From positions 62,001 to 126,000 of the forward strand of contig CAVXNM010000041.1 in NCBI GenBank assembly GCA_963763115.1: a stretch of DNA of 64,000 nucleotides. The letters run 5' to 3'. Below the pieces are notes generated by a model. It did no database searches. It had not been told where the DNA came from and worked only from the letters and a program-made list of their open reading frames with translations. The DNA is from CAVQCA01 sp963763115. GTDB taxonomy: Bacteria; Pseudomonadota; Gammaproteobacteria; UBA9214. How positions within the stretch are numbered: position 1 is the first letter of the stretch; each line of letters begins with the position of its first letter. Shown piece after piece: positions 16,741 through 25,270 of the stretch. Both the position numbers and the translations under genes were made by a program.

Positions 16741-19700
16741 ATGAGTGCAGCGACAAAGCATGTAGATAAGAAAAGCTTGCAGGAACTGGTGCCACTGAAT
16801 GCGCTCTCGGAAACGAGCTTTACGGAAATCGCACCAAAAATCATCATAGAGGAGGTGCGCTCCGGTCACTATCTGTTCCGCAAGGGCGACCACGACAACC
16901 AGTTTGTCTATCTTCTTTATGGCAAGGTCGACCTGATCGACGGACACAGTAAGGTCACGGGTGAGGTCGTGGCCGGGACTGACATCAGTCGCTATCCCGT
17001 TGCCAATCAGCAGCCCCGCCCGCTATCCGCGCGCGCCGTGACCAGGGTCGTTGTTGCCCGAGTCGATTCGGTGCTGCTCGACGCATTTCTTAATTTTGAC
17101 CACACTTCCGTCGAAGAAGCGATGGAGATCGACGCCGACGATAACGAGGACTGGATGACCCGCATCCTGCAGTCCGAGGCCTTCATCAGGATACCACCGG
17201 CGGTTATCCAGCGCCTGATCATCAGTATGCAACCTTTCCCGGTTAGTGCGGGTGATGTTGTCATTCGCCAGGGTGAGGAGGGCGATTTTTTCTATTCCAT
17301 CCATAAGGGGCGCTGCGCTGTGACTCGCAGGGAGTCACCGGACGGCAAGGACCTGCTGCTGTCCGAATTGTCAGCCGGGGACTTCTTCGGCGAGGAGTCG
17401 CTTCTGTCGGCAAGCACGCGTAATGCGAGTATTACCATGTTGACGGATGGTTTGCTGATGCGCCTGGGCAAGAAGGATTTTGTTGAACTGCTGCAAAAAC
17501 CCCTGGTTAAGAGCATTAGTTATAAAGAAGCGGCCACAATGGTAGACGAAGGCGCCGTCTGGATCGATGTCAGATCGGCAGAGGAATATGAGTGCAATGC
17601 ATTCGAGGACAGCGTGAATATCCCGCTGACAGAATTACGGGAGCAGATCCCGGAACTGGTATTTAATGCGAAATACATCATCTGCTGCGATACCGGGCAT
17701 CGAAGTATATCTGCTGCATTTGTTCTAAGTCACAAGGGTTTCGAAGCCTATGTGCTGGATGGCGGGCTTAATGGACTGCCGATGGCTGCTGATGCACGGC
17801 CGCAACACGGAAGACCGGACTCATCACGGCTTGCTGCGAACGATCCCCGGCAGAGTGCGGAAATCATTGCTTTCAGCCAGAACAATGAGTGGGGGGGAGA
17901 GGATGGCGGTGGTGCTGCCGCTGCCGCGGAGTCGCAAATGCCCGGTGGAGATGCGGATGCGTTATCCGGTGATCAGCAGGTTGAACTCGAGGTTCTGCGC
18001 GCCGAGGTTGATGCGTTGCAGCAGGCGGATCTGCTGCGGCAGAAAACCGAAGACCGGTTGACTGAACTCCAGTCCGAACACGGGCGCCTGCAGGATGCCA
18101 TCAATGAATCGAACCGGATGGTTTCCGCGCTGCAGTCCCGGCTGGAGGCTGCGACAGGGGAGAAAGACCTGTTGCAGGAGCAGTACGACGCATCGCTGAA
18201 TTCCCATGCGGAGCAGCTTGACCGCCTGAAGCGCGAACTCGGACAGTCAACAGTGCTGGTGGACAGCCTGCAGTCGGAAATTAACGCCGCTGAACGGGAC
18301 AGGCAGCAGCTGCGGGAACTGCTGGCTTCTGCAGAGGCGGATCGAGATACCCGCACTGCCGGGCTGGAAGAGGAGATTTACCGGATTACACATCATAGGG
18401 ATGCCCTGCAGGCAGAGATTGATACGCTCAGGGAGCGTGTGACCCGCTACGATGAGGATCGTGCATCATTCAGTAATGAGCAATGCCAGCTGCAGGAAAA
18501 TTTACAGGGTGAACTATCGCAAGCGCAGCTTCGAATCGAGTCGCTGCATGCGGACCTGCTGCAGAAAGCGCAACAACATGACGACTTCGAGGCCAGTCTG
18601 CAGGACCAGCAGCGTACAGTCGAGGCACTGAACAAGGAACTGGCCGGAGCCCGGCAGCAGATTGCTCAACTGGAAGCCGAAATAACGGCAAAGCGGGAGC
18701 AGGCCCACGAGCTGGATGGAGGTTCCAGCACCGAGCTGGCGCAACGGCTCGAGGAACTGGAGAGTTTGCGCGGTGAACTTGCCCTTGCGCGGCAACACGG
18801 CAGCGAATTGTCCGACAGAATCGCCGGTGATGAAGACAAGTCCCGGAATATCCAGCAACAACTCGTAGAACTGGCGGCAGTACATGAAGAGCAGAAGGCC
18901 GAATTCAGCCGCCTGACAGAAGAATTGCAGCAGCAACTTGATGCCACGCTCGCGGAAAAACAGGTGTTGGGTGAACAGCTCGACTCTTTGAAACAGGATA
19001 CGGAGAGTTTGCGTGGCGAGAGCGAGCAGACCCTGTTACAGAGCAAGGAACAGTTTGACCTGATCGAGCAACTGACTGCTGACAGGCAAGCAGCCGACGA
19101 GGCGCTGGTTCGCTTGCAGGATGAATGGAATGCCGAGCGCAGCGCCTTGAAGAACGAGATCGAGTCGGGCAGCATGCGGCTTTGCGACCTTCAGGCCCGA
19201 CTCGATCAGGCTGCCGAGGACGCCGGTCGCGAGAAGCTGGGGCTGCAGGAGGAATTGCAATCACGTCTTGATGCTCATCGCGAACAACTTGAACAACAGG
19301 ACCGCCTTCAGAAAGAACTGCAACAGGAACTGACCCGCACAACAGAGGCTCAGCAGACTCTGCAAGCCGAGCGCGACGACCTGCAGACCAGACTGCATGA
19401 ACACTTGCAGGAGAGCACGGCGCAGCAGCAGAAGTTCGAGGAACTGAATGCCACGGTTGAATCGTTGAGAAGCGCTGAAGATGGAAAGTCGCAGGCGCTC
19501 AGCACGCAACTTGAGAGCGAACGCCAGAGAGCGGACGAAGCGGATTCGAGGATCAGCGAGCAGATGTCGCAGCTCGAATCACTGCGCGCGGAACTGTCAG
19601 TCCAGAAGGAAAGGGATACCGGGCTGGTTGTGGATATCGAAGTTCTGCAGAAGCAGGGTGAGGAACTGCGGGAGGAGCTGCATCAGGCGGAAGAGCGTTT

Positions 19701-21675
19701 CAGGGCGCGTGATCTGGAGAGTCAGGAAGCGCTCAGGAAGCTCTATGAAGATCTGACCAGAAAGAATGAAACAGAAAGGGATCTGCAGGGCCAGATCGAA
19801 CGTCTGCGCAAGAAGCTGGATCAATCCGAGGAGGCGTTGCAGGCGGCGCGCCATGACGAGCGCGAAAGCGTTGAGAATATCAGGAATGAATTGAACGCCG
19901 AGCGACGGGCACGCGCCGAGGAGCGTGCCCAGATGGCGGCACGGCAGCGTGAACTCAAGGAACAGCTGGTTTCCGTCGCCTCGCAACATGAGGAGGTGAT
20001 TGCAACCCGGGATGGGGTTCTCGCACAGGCCAGGGATGATGCGCGCGAAGAGGAACGTACACGCCTCAGCCAGGTCATTGCCTTGCAGCAACAGACTGAG
20101 CAGCAGCTTGCGGCCTTACAGGAGGAGCTTCGTCTTGCGCATGAGGAAACAGCATCCGTCGTGCGCAAGGAACGGGCGAGTAACGAGGCGGATCTTGAAC
20201 TGGCGAGGCGGCAGAAGGGGGATGCCGATGCGGCGCTTGCCCAGATCGAGACACAGATCAAACAATTGATGCAGGAGCGCGATGCTGCTCTGCTCGAGCA
20301 ACAGTCTGTACATGACCAGCTGAACGCCCTGCGTGCGGAAATGGAAGTCGCGCATGGTCTGATGAACGCGGAAAGACAGGGACAGGAGGGAGATCCGACA
20401 CGGCTGATATCCGAACTCAAGGAGACCCGCAGGAACATCGAAATCGCCGTGCGCCTGCGTACTGAGGCGGAGGCACAGCGTGACCGGGCGGTGGCAGAGC
20501 TTGATGAGCTGCGTCGCGGACAGGACAAGTCGGGCTCGAATGATGCCCGGCCACGTGCCGACAATAGTAGTCCCGGGCCGGCATCTTCCGGATCTGGTCC
20601 CGCTGCTACGCAGAAGATCAAGACAGGTCGCCTCAGGTTGGGCAACGCCGTTATGATCGGGCTAGGTATGTGCGTACTTGCGACGTTGGCCTTCTGGTTC
20701 ATGTCACGGGTGGAAATTCCGCAAATACCAGAATTCGAACAGCCGGTCGTTGGTTCCGCTGCGCCAGCGAATGCTGCGACGAACATCCAGGCAGGGCAGT
20801 CGGTGGCTGCTACAAACAATCCGGCGCCTGGTGTTGATTCACCCGAGGCCGCCTCACCTGTTGCCGCCAGCCAGCAGTCGCAGCAGGTGCCGGCTGCCTC
20901 ACAGGGTCCTTCGGTTGACAAGCCGGTGATACCCGCGCTTGCGCCCGTCCGTTCCTTCCGGGATGTACTGCCCGGCGGAGGCAGTGGTCCGCTTATGGTG
21001 GAACTGCCCGCCGCCAGTTATCTGATGGGCAGCGCCGGCAATTCGCTGAATTTCGATGAGCGTCCGCAGCATTCTGTCAATCTGCCCAGCTATGCGATCG
21101 GAAAATACGAAGTCAGTTTTGCCGAATATGAACGTTTCGTGCAGGCAACGGGACGCCACCTGCCGCCTGATGAGGGTTGGGGGCGTGATGATCGCCCGGT
21201 CATCAATGTGTCCTGGGGGGATGCAGCGGCCTATGCGCGCTGGTTGTCTGAGCAGACCGGCCATAGGTACCGGTTACCTTCGGAATCGGAGTGGGAGTTT
21301 GCGGCCAGGGGTGATACCACGACTGCATTCTGGTGGGATGGGGCCATAAGCACGAATCCCGCGAACTGCTTTGACTGCGGCAGCCGCTGGGACGGTACCA
21401 GCACGGCGCCCGTCGGCAGCTTTCAGGCCAACACCTTCGGTCTTCACGATACGGCCGGTAATGTGCAGGAATGGACCGGAGATTGTTACCACACGGATTA
21501 CCAGAACGCACCGTCCGATGGCAGCGTCTGGCTGTCCCCGGGGTGCACCCGGCGGATGGTGCGCGGCGGATCCTATACCAGTCCGCTCGACAGTGTGCGC
21601 AGCGCGAAACGCACTCAGTACGATCAGGATACGCGCCTAGATAACCTCGGTTTTCGTGTGGTTCGTGTCGATTAG
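16741..21675 (+). CDS. Giant membrane protein: two CNB-like domains, rhodanese, long coiled coil, membrane helix, FGE-sulfatase fold
   Basis: 1644 residues. Residues 20-118 look like a degenerate cyclic-nucleotide-binding fold; 145-253 a better one (VIRQGEEGDFFYSIHKGRC, then FFGEESLLSASTRNAS, the phosphate-binding cassette). Residues 258-350 are a rhodanese domain with active loop C316-D-T-G-H-R321. About 410-1280 is nearly continuous Glu/Gln/Leu/Arg-rich coiled coil. A membrane helix (1304-1321) follows basic residues, placing the N-terminus in the cytoplasm. A Pro/Ala/Ser linker leads to a periplasmic FGE-sulfatase (SUMF1-like) domain at 1416-1644. The latter lacks the paired catalytic cysteines after RGGS, so it is probably a binding module, not a formylglycine generator. 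Function unknown; a sensor or scaffold linking a cytoplasmic signal to the envelope is inference. Confidence 0.9.
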   Translation: MSAATKHVDKKSLQELVPLNALSETSFTEIAPKIIIEEVRSGHYLFRKGDHDNQFVYLLYGKVDLIDGHSKVTGEVVAGTDISRYPVANQQPRPLSARAVTRVVVARVDSVLLDAFLNFDHTSVEEAMEIDADDNEDWMTRILQSEAFIRIPPAVIQRLIISMQPFPVSAGDVVIRQGEEGDFFYSIHKGRCAVTRRESPDGKDLLLSELSAGDFFGEESLLSASTRNASITMLTDGLLMRLGKKDFVELLQKPLVKSISYKEAATMVDEGAVWIDVRSAEEYECNAFEDSVNIPLTELREQIPELVFNAKYIICCDTGHRSISAAFVLSHKGFEAYVLDGGLNGLPMAADARPQHGRPDSSRLAANDPRQSAEIIAFSQNNEWGGEDGGGAAAAAESQMPGGDADALSGDQQVELEVLRAEVDALQQADLLRQKTEDRLTELQSEHGRLQDAINESNRMVSALQSRLEAATGEKDLLQEQYDASLNSHAEQLDRLKRELGQSTVLVDSLQSEINAAERDRQQLRELLASAEADRDTRTAGLEEEIYRITHHRDALQAEIDTLRERVTRYDEDRASFSNEQCQLQENLQGELSQAQLRIESLHADLLQKAQQHDDFEASLQDQQRTVEALNKELAGARQQIAQLEAEITAKREQAHELDGGSSTELAQRLEELESLRGELALARQHGSELSDRIAGDEDKSRNIQQQLVELAAVHEEQKAEFSRLTEELQQQLDATLAEKQVLGEQLDSLKQDTESLRGESEQTLLQSKEQFDLIEQLTADRQAADEALVRLQDEWNAERSALKNEIESGSMRLCDLQARLDQAAEDAGREKLGLQEELQSRLDAHREQLEQQDRLQKELQQELTRTTEAQQTLQAERDDLQTRLHEHLQESTAQQQKFEELNATVESLRSAEDGKSQALSTQLESERQRADEADSRISEQMSQLESLRAELSVQKERDTGLVVDIEVLQKQGEELREELHQAEERFRARDLESQEALRKLYEDLTRKNETERDLQGQIERLRKKLDQSEEALQAARHDERESVENIRNELNAERRARAEERAQMAARQRELKEQLVSVASQHEEVIATRDGVLAQARDDAREEERTRLSQVIALQQQTEQQLAALQEELRLAHEETASVVRKERASNEADLELARRQKGDADAALAQIETQIKQLMQERDAALLEQQSVHDQLNALRAEMEVAHGLMNAERQGQEGDPTRLISELKETRRNIEIAVRLRTEAEAQRDRAVAELDELRRGQDKSGSNDARPRADNSSPGPASSGSGPAATQKIKTGRLRLGNAVMIGLGMCVLATLAFWFMSRVEIPQIPEFEQPVVGSAAPANAATNIQAGQSVAATNNPAPGVDSPEAASPVAASQQSQQVPAASQGPSVDKPVIPALAPVRSFRDVLPGGGSGPLMVELPAASYLMGSAGNSLNFDERPQHSVNLPSYAIGKYEVSFAEYERFVQATGRHLPPDEGWGRDDRPVINVSWGDAAAYARWLSEQTGHRYRLPSESEWEFAARGDTTTAFWWDGAISTNPANCFDCGSRWDGTSTAPVGSFQANTFGLHDTAGNVQEWTGDCYHTDYQNAPSDGSVWLSPGCTRRMVRGGSYTSPLDSVRSAKRTQYDQDTRLDNLGFRVVRVD

Positions 21676-21768
21676 CGGGTCTTTAGGCACCCTGCACATG
21701 GTCTGACACGTTCTGACCGTGCAGAGCGCGGGGGTTGACATCACATCGCCACCCCGTAGTCTGCAGGC

Positions 21769-22656
21769 ATGGCAAGAATCCTCGGCACAGGCAATGCCAC
21801 TCTGGACATCGTGCTCACCGTGGATGGCTATCCGCAGGAGAACGACGAGATACGCTGTATCGACAGATCCATTCGGCGTGGTGGCAATGCCGCCAATACC
21901 CTAATTGTCCTCAGTCAGCTCGGACACACCTGCAGCTGGGCGGGTGTGCTGGTCGATACTGCAGAAGGGGAATTCATCCGGGATGATCTCGAGACTCACG
22001 GAGTTGATACCGCTGCGAGCCGGCTTGCCGGGTCTGGCAGCGTCCCTGTCTCATCCATCCTGCTGAATGCCGGAACGGGATCACGCACCATCGTTCATTT
22101 CCGCGACCTGCCCGAGTATTCGTTTAACGATTTCAGCTCGCTTGAGCTGCAATCATTCGACTGGCTGCATTTCGAGGGGCGTTACGTGGAATCGCTGCAG
22201 GCCATGCTGCACTGGTCCCGCGAGCAGTATCCGTCCATTCCGTGTTCACTGGAGATCGAGAAACCACGTCCCGGCGTCGAAGACCTGTTCGGGCTGGCGC
22301 AGGTTCTGCTGTTTTCCCAGACCTATGCCGCAAGCCGGGGGTATGCGGATCCAGCCGGTCTGTTGCAGTCTGTACACCGGGAATTTCCCGATGCTGACCT
22401 TTTCTGTACCTGGGGTGTGGAGGGGGCTGTCAGTCTGGACAGGGAAGGGCGGTTTGCGAGCCAGGCGGCCTATGCCCCGAGCAGGGTCGTCGATACCCTT
22501 GGCGCCGGCGATACTTTCAATGCCGGTGTTATCGACGGTTATCTTGCGCGGCGGGATGCCGTCACGATACTGCGCCAGGCATGTGCGCTGGCAGGGTGGA
22601 AATGCGGTCAGACCGGGTTTGACCGACTGGCCGACAGCGGTGTTAAGGGATCATGA
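21769..22656 (+). CDS. PfkB-family carbohydrate kinase (ketohexokinase-like)
   Basis: 295 residues. Phosphorylates a sugar or nucleoside with ATP. N-terminal signature IRRGGNAANTLIVLSQLG (PfkB motif 1) and C-terminal VVDTLGAGDTFNAGVIDGYL (motif 2), whose Asp is the catalytic base and whose GAGD forms the anion hole. The lid region and HFEGRYVES segment resemble ketohexokinase. Substrate not determinable. It starts 93 bases after the giant gene on the same strand, so co-transcription is possible but not shown. Start ATG 21769. Confidence 0.88.
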   Translation: MARILGTGNATLDIVLTVDGYPQENDEIRCIDRSIRRGGNAANTLIVLSQLGHTCSWAGVLVDTAEGEFIRDDLETHGVDTAASRLAGSGSVPVSSILLNAGTGSRTIVHFRDLPEYSFNDFSSLELQSFDWLHFEGRYVESLQAMLHWSREQYPSIPCSLEIEKPRPGVEDLFGLAQVLLFSQTYAASRGYADPAGLLQSVHREFPDADLFCTWGVEGAVSLDREGRFASQAAYAPSRVVDTLGAGDTFNAGVIDGYLARRDAVTILRQACALAGWKCGQTGFDRLADSGVKGS

Positions 22657-22845
22657 TGTCCAGTTTTTCCTGAGCAAGGCGCGTACCAGATGAATTGAGA
22701 ATGCTGTCGGTTGTGCGTCTATCCCGCCGGTAGACAGTTCCCGCACGGCCAGCGCAGGAATGTGTTCATCGCGTACAGCGGCGGTGTTGTTTTCTGCAGT
22801 TGGTGACTTGGTTTTACCGATTGCCATGTCATAGATGACGCTCAT
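22651..22845 (-). CDS. Small hypothetical protein, 64 residues
   Basis: Begins MSVIYDMAIGKTKSPTAENN. I recognise no family. The case for a gene is a clean AGGAGA ribosome-binding site 5 bases before the ATG and a minus-strand position opposite no other gene except a 6-base overlap with the kinase stop. No signal peptide, membrane helix or cysteine is visible. It could equally be a chance frame. Confidence 0.4.
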   Translation of the reverse strand: MSVIYDMAIGKTKSPTAENNTAAVRDEHIPALAVRELSTGGIDAQPTAFSIHLVRALLRKNWTS

Positions 22846-22998
22846 GATATGTCTCTCCTGTCGTAGCGGAATTTCGTGTCGCGTACAGACAGGGTAACGG
22901 CAAGTGCCTGCCAGGATTGAGGCCAGTGGCAGATCAGCGGGGTCACGAGGCCGGCAAACCCTCCTGACGCTGAAGGGCGAGATAACTAGATCGATGGG

Positions 22999-23286
22999 CT
23001 AGTCGATTTCGTCAAGCGGATTGGCGTGATCGTTGTGGGAATTCAGCTCCAGATCCACGCCGTAATCTTCACGCTCGATATCCAGAGAGCCTGACCAGTC
23101 TTCGGGCGGTTCAATCGGCTCTATCTCCATTTCATACCAGGAGTCAGAATCGATCTCCTCGACCGCGCCGTCAAAATACTGGATTTCAAGAGTCGCCTCA
23201 TCGTCATCGATGGCAACAATTTCGAAGTTTTCACCGCTGATATCCTGATACCAGTCACCAATGCGTGGTTGAAATTCGTTCACCAT
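22999..23286 (-). CDS. Small acidic conserved-type protein (DUF6763-like)
   Basis: 95 residues, strongly acidic, no cysteine. The order GDWYQDISGENFEIVAID, then a beta-rich LEIQYFDGAVEEIDSDSWYE and a charged tail matches small gammaproteobacterial proteins that I associate with DUF6763; that name is from memory and should be taken as tentative. AGGGGGA lies before the ATG. Cytoplasmic. No functional partner is evident. Confidence 0.72.
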   Translation of the reverse strand: MVNEFQPRIGDWYQDISGENFEIVAIDDDEATLEIQYFDGAVEEIDSDSWYEMEIEPIEPPEDWSGSLDIEREDYGVDLELNSHNDHANPLDEID

Positions 23287-23761
23287 AAGATGATTCCCCC
23301 TTGTTGTACTGTCTGCGGATCAGGCTGGCAATAATAGTCTGGCGATGCTGTCATTTCTGGACGGTCAAGCCTATTTATAGAACCAGTTTACACCGATGGC
23401 AAGATGAAAAAGACAAGACACCCATAACGGCGATTTGCCGGCGCCGGAAATGCGCGTATGAGTGACACCGTGATGCAGATTTTATTCCAGAGCATATCAG
23501 TGCAGTACTGGCGTTCCGCAAATCGGCTTGTGTGCATGCACAAGGACGTGCCGTCAATCTGGAGCGAGTCCGGATAGGACATTAGAATCAATGTCTTGAC
23601 CTGGTGGTCTTCAGTGGGAACCCGGATCCTGGCCGTTTGTGGCCGGGTCATGCGGGGCGGATACGATGGTGGAATAAAGCTGAAAATCACTTCCCGTTAG
23701 GGTAAAGTTTGCGTTTGTTTTGCATGTACGAGCATTTGGAATAATGAGCGAGGACAACAAC
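23287..23761. other. Intergenic region without a recognised gene
   Basis: 475 bases between the divergent acidic-protein gene and rpe. Short open frames on the minus strand (for example 23388-23690) lack ribosome-binding sites and coding-like composition. Promoters for both flanking genes should be here but none is clear. Confidence 0.5.
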
Positions 23762-24436
23762 ATGGCCGATTACAAGATCGCACCATCCATCCTGTCGGCG
23801 GATTTTGCCCGCCTCGGGGAGGAAGTCACCAATGTATTGAATGCCGGCGCCGACATTGTGCACTTCGATGTCATGGACAACCACTACGTCCCCAATCTGA
23901 CCATCGGTCCGCTGATCTGCGAGGCATTGCGCAAGCATGGCGTTACCGCCGACATCGATGCCCATCTGATGGTCAAGCCGGTAGATCGTATCATTCCGGA
24001 TTTTGCCAAGGTCGGTGCAACTTATATCACCTTCCATCCGGAGGCGAGTGAACATATTGATCGTTCGCTGCAGTTGATTCGTGATAATGGCTGCAAGTCG
24101 GGGTTGGTGTTCAATCCGGCCACGCCCCTGGATTACCTGAAATACGTCATCGACAAGGTCGACATGATCCTGCTGATGTCGGTCAACCCGGGATTCGGCG
24201 GTCAGAGTTTTATCCGTGAGGCGCTCGGCAAGCTGCGTGAGGCGCGCCGGATCATCGATGAGAGTGGACATCCCATCCGGCTCGAAATCGATGGCGGTGT
24301 GAAGGTTGATAATATCGGCGAGATCGCTGCCGCCGGTGCGGACACCTTCGTGGCGGGTTCCGCCATTTTTGGCGCCAAGGATTACCATTCGACGATAGCC
24401 GCCATGCGCGCCGAGATCGCCAAAGCCGTCGGCTGA
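23762..24436 (+). CDS. rpe: Ribulose-phosphate 3-epimerase
   Basis: 224 residues; interconverts ribulose-5-phosphate and xylulose-5-phosphate in the pentose phosphate or Calvin cycle. The TIM barrel shows all signatures: IAPSILSADFARLGEEV, HFDVMDNHYVPNLTIGP with the metal-binding His and Asp, the HLMV strand, MSVNPGFGGQSF and EIDGGVKVDNI. I chose ATG 23762, where homology begins; ATG 23744 is in frame upstream. gph follows 30 bases later, and the rpe-gph-trpE order is common in gammaproteobacteria. Confidence 0.96.
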   Translation: MADYKIAPSILSADFARLGEEVTNVLNAGADIVHFDVMDNHYVPNLTIGPLICEALRKHGVTADIDAHLMVKPVDRIIPDFAKVGATYITFHPEASEHIDRSLQLIRDNGCKSGLVFNPATPLDYLKYVIDKVDMILLMSVNPGFGGQSFIREALGKLREARRIIDESGHPIRLEIDGGVKVDNIGEIAAAGADTFVAGSAIFGAKDYHSTIAAMRAEIAKAVG

Positions 24437-24466
24437 TCTGGCAGTTAGGGTCCGGAAGAACTGGCG

Positions 24467-25147
24467 ATGAGTATAAAAAACCCGGCGATGATCCTGATCG
24501 ATGTGGACGGGACACTGGTCGACAGTGTGCCGGATCTGGCCTACTGCGTTGACGCCATGATGGAGCAGCTCGGGCGCTCCCCCTGCGGTGAGGCACGGGT
24601 CAGGAACTGGGTCGGCAACGGTGTGGAACGCCTGGTGAAGCGCGCCCTGGCAGCGTCTCTAGACGGGGAACCGCCGCAAGCCGATTTTGCCCGTGCCTAC
24701 CCGGTGTTCCTCGATCTCTATGCGAGGAATACTTCGAAACGCTCCTGTCTCTATCCCGGTGTGCGCGAAGGTCTGGATATGCTCAAGGCCGCCGGTTATC
24801 CCCTGGGGTGTGTGACCAATAAGGCGACGCAGTTCACCGAACCCTTGCTCAGGGATCTGGGTGTACTCGATGATTTCTCCATTGTTATCAGCGGTGATAC
24901 CCTGCCCAGCAAGAAACCCGATCCCGAACCGCTGCTGCATGCCGCCGGCTTCTTTGGCGTCGACCCGCAGTCTTCACTGATGATCGGTGACTCGGTCAGC
25001 GATGTACGTGCTGCGCGTGCCGCCGGTTTCCAGATCGTGTGTATGAGCTACGGCTACAATCACGGCATGGATATCCGTGACGCACAACCCGATGCCGTCA
25101 TCGATAATCTCACCGGGATCATTCCCCTGCTGGGCATGGCGGCCTGA
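24467..25147 (+). CDS. gph: Phosphoglycolate phosphatase
   Basis: 226 residues, HAD superfamily; removes phosphate from 2-phosphoglycolate made by Rubisco oxygenation or DNA repair. HAD motif I is LIDVDGTLVDS with both Asp; motif II and III lie in LGCVTNKATQFTE and SKKPDPEPLLH; motif IV is MIGDSVSDVRAA. The alpha-helical cap between motifs I and II is of the Gph type. Directly after rpe and most likely in the same operon. Start ATG 24467 follows GGAAGAACTGGCG. Confidence 0.93.
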   Translation: MSIKNPAMILIDVDGTLVDSVPDLAYCVDAMMEQLGRSPCGEARVRNWVGNGVERLVKRALAASLDGEPPQADFARAYPVFLDLYARNTSKRSCLYPGVREGLDMLKAAGYPLGCVTNKATQFTEPLLRDLGVLDDFSIVISGDTLPSKKPDPEPLLHAAGFFGVDPQSSLMIGDSVSDVRAARAAGFQIVCMSYGYNHGMDIRDAQPDAVIDNLTGIIPLLGMAA

Positions 25148-25270
25148 ATGTTCATACGATTCACTGGAAAGCAGTACCGGGTACAGCCTATTCGCAACAG
25201 CCGATGGCGCGAGTTCGCGTGCTGATGCATAGATGTCCTGTACTCACCGGTATACTCGAAGGTAATCGTA

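Noticed and set aside
20989..21675. Active formylglycine-generating enzyme at the C-terminus of the giant protein
   Set aside because: After RGGS the canonical copper-binding cysteine pair is replaced by non-cysteine residues, so the activity is not supported.
23388..23690. Minus-strand 100-codon frame that faintly recalls a transposase end
   Set aside because: No transposase catalytic motif, inverted repeats or ribosome-binding site.
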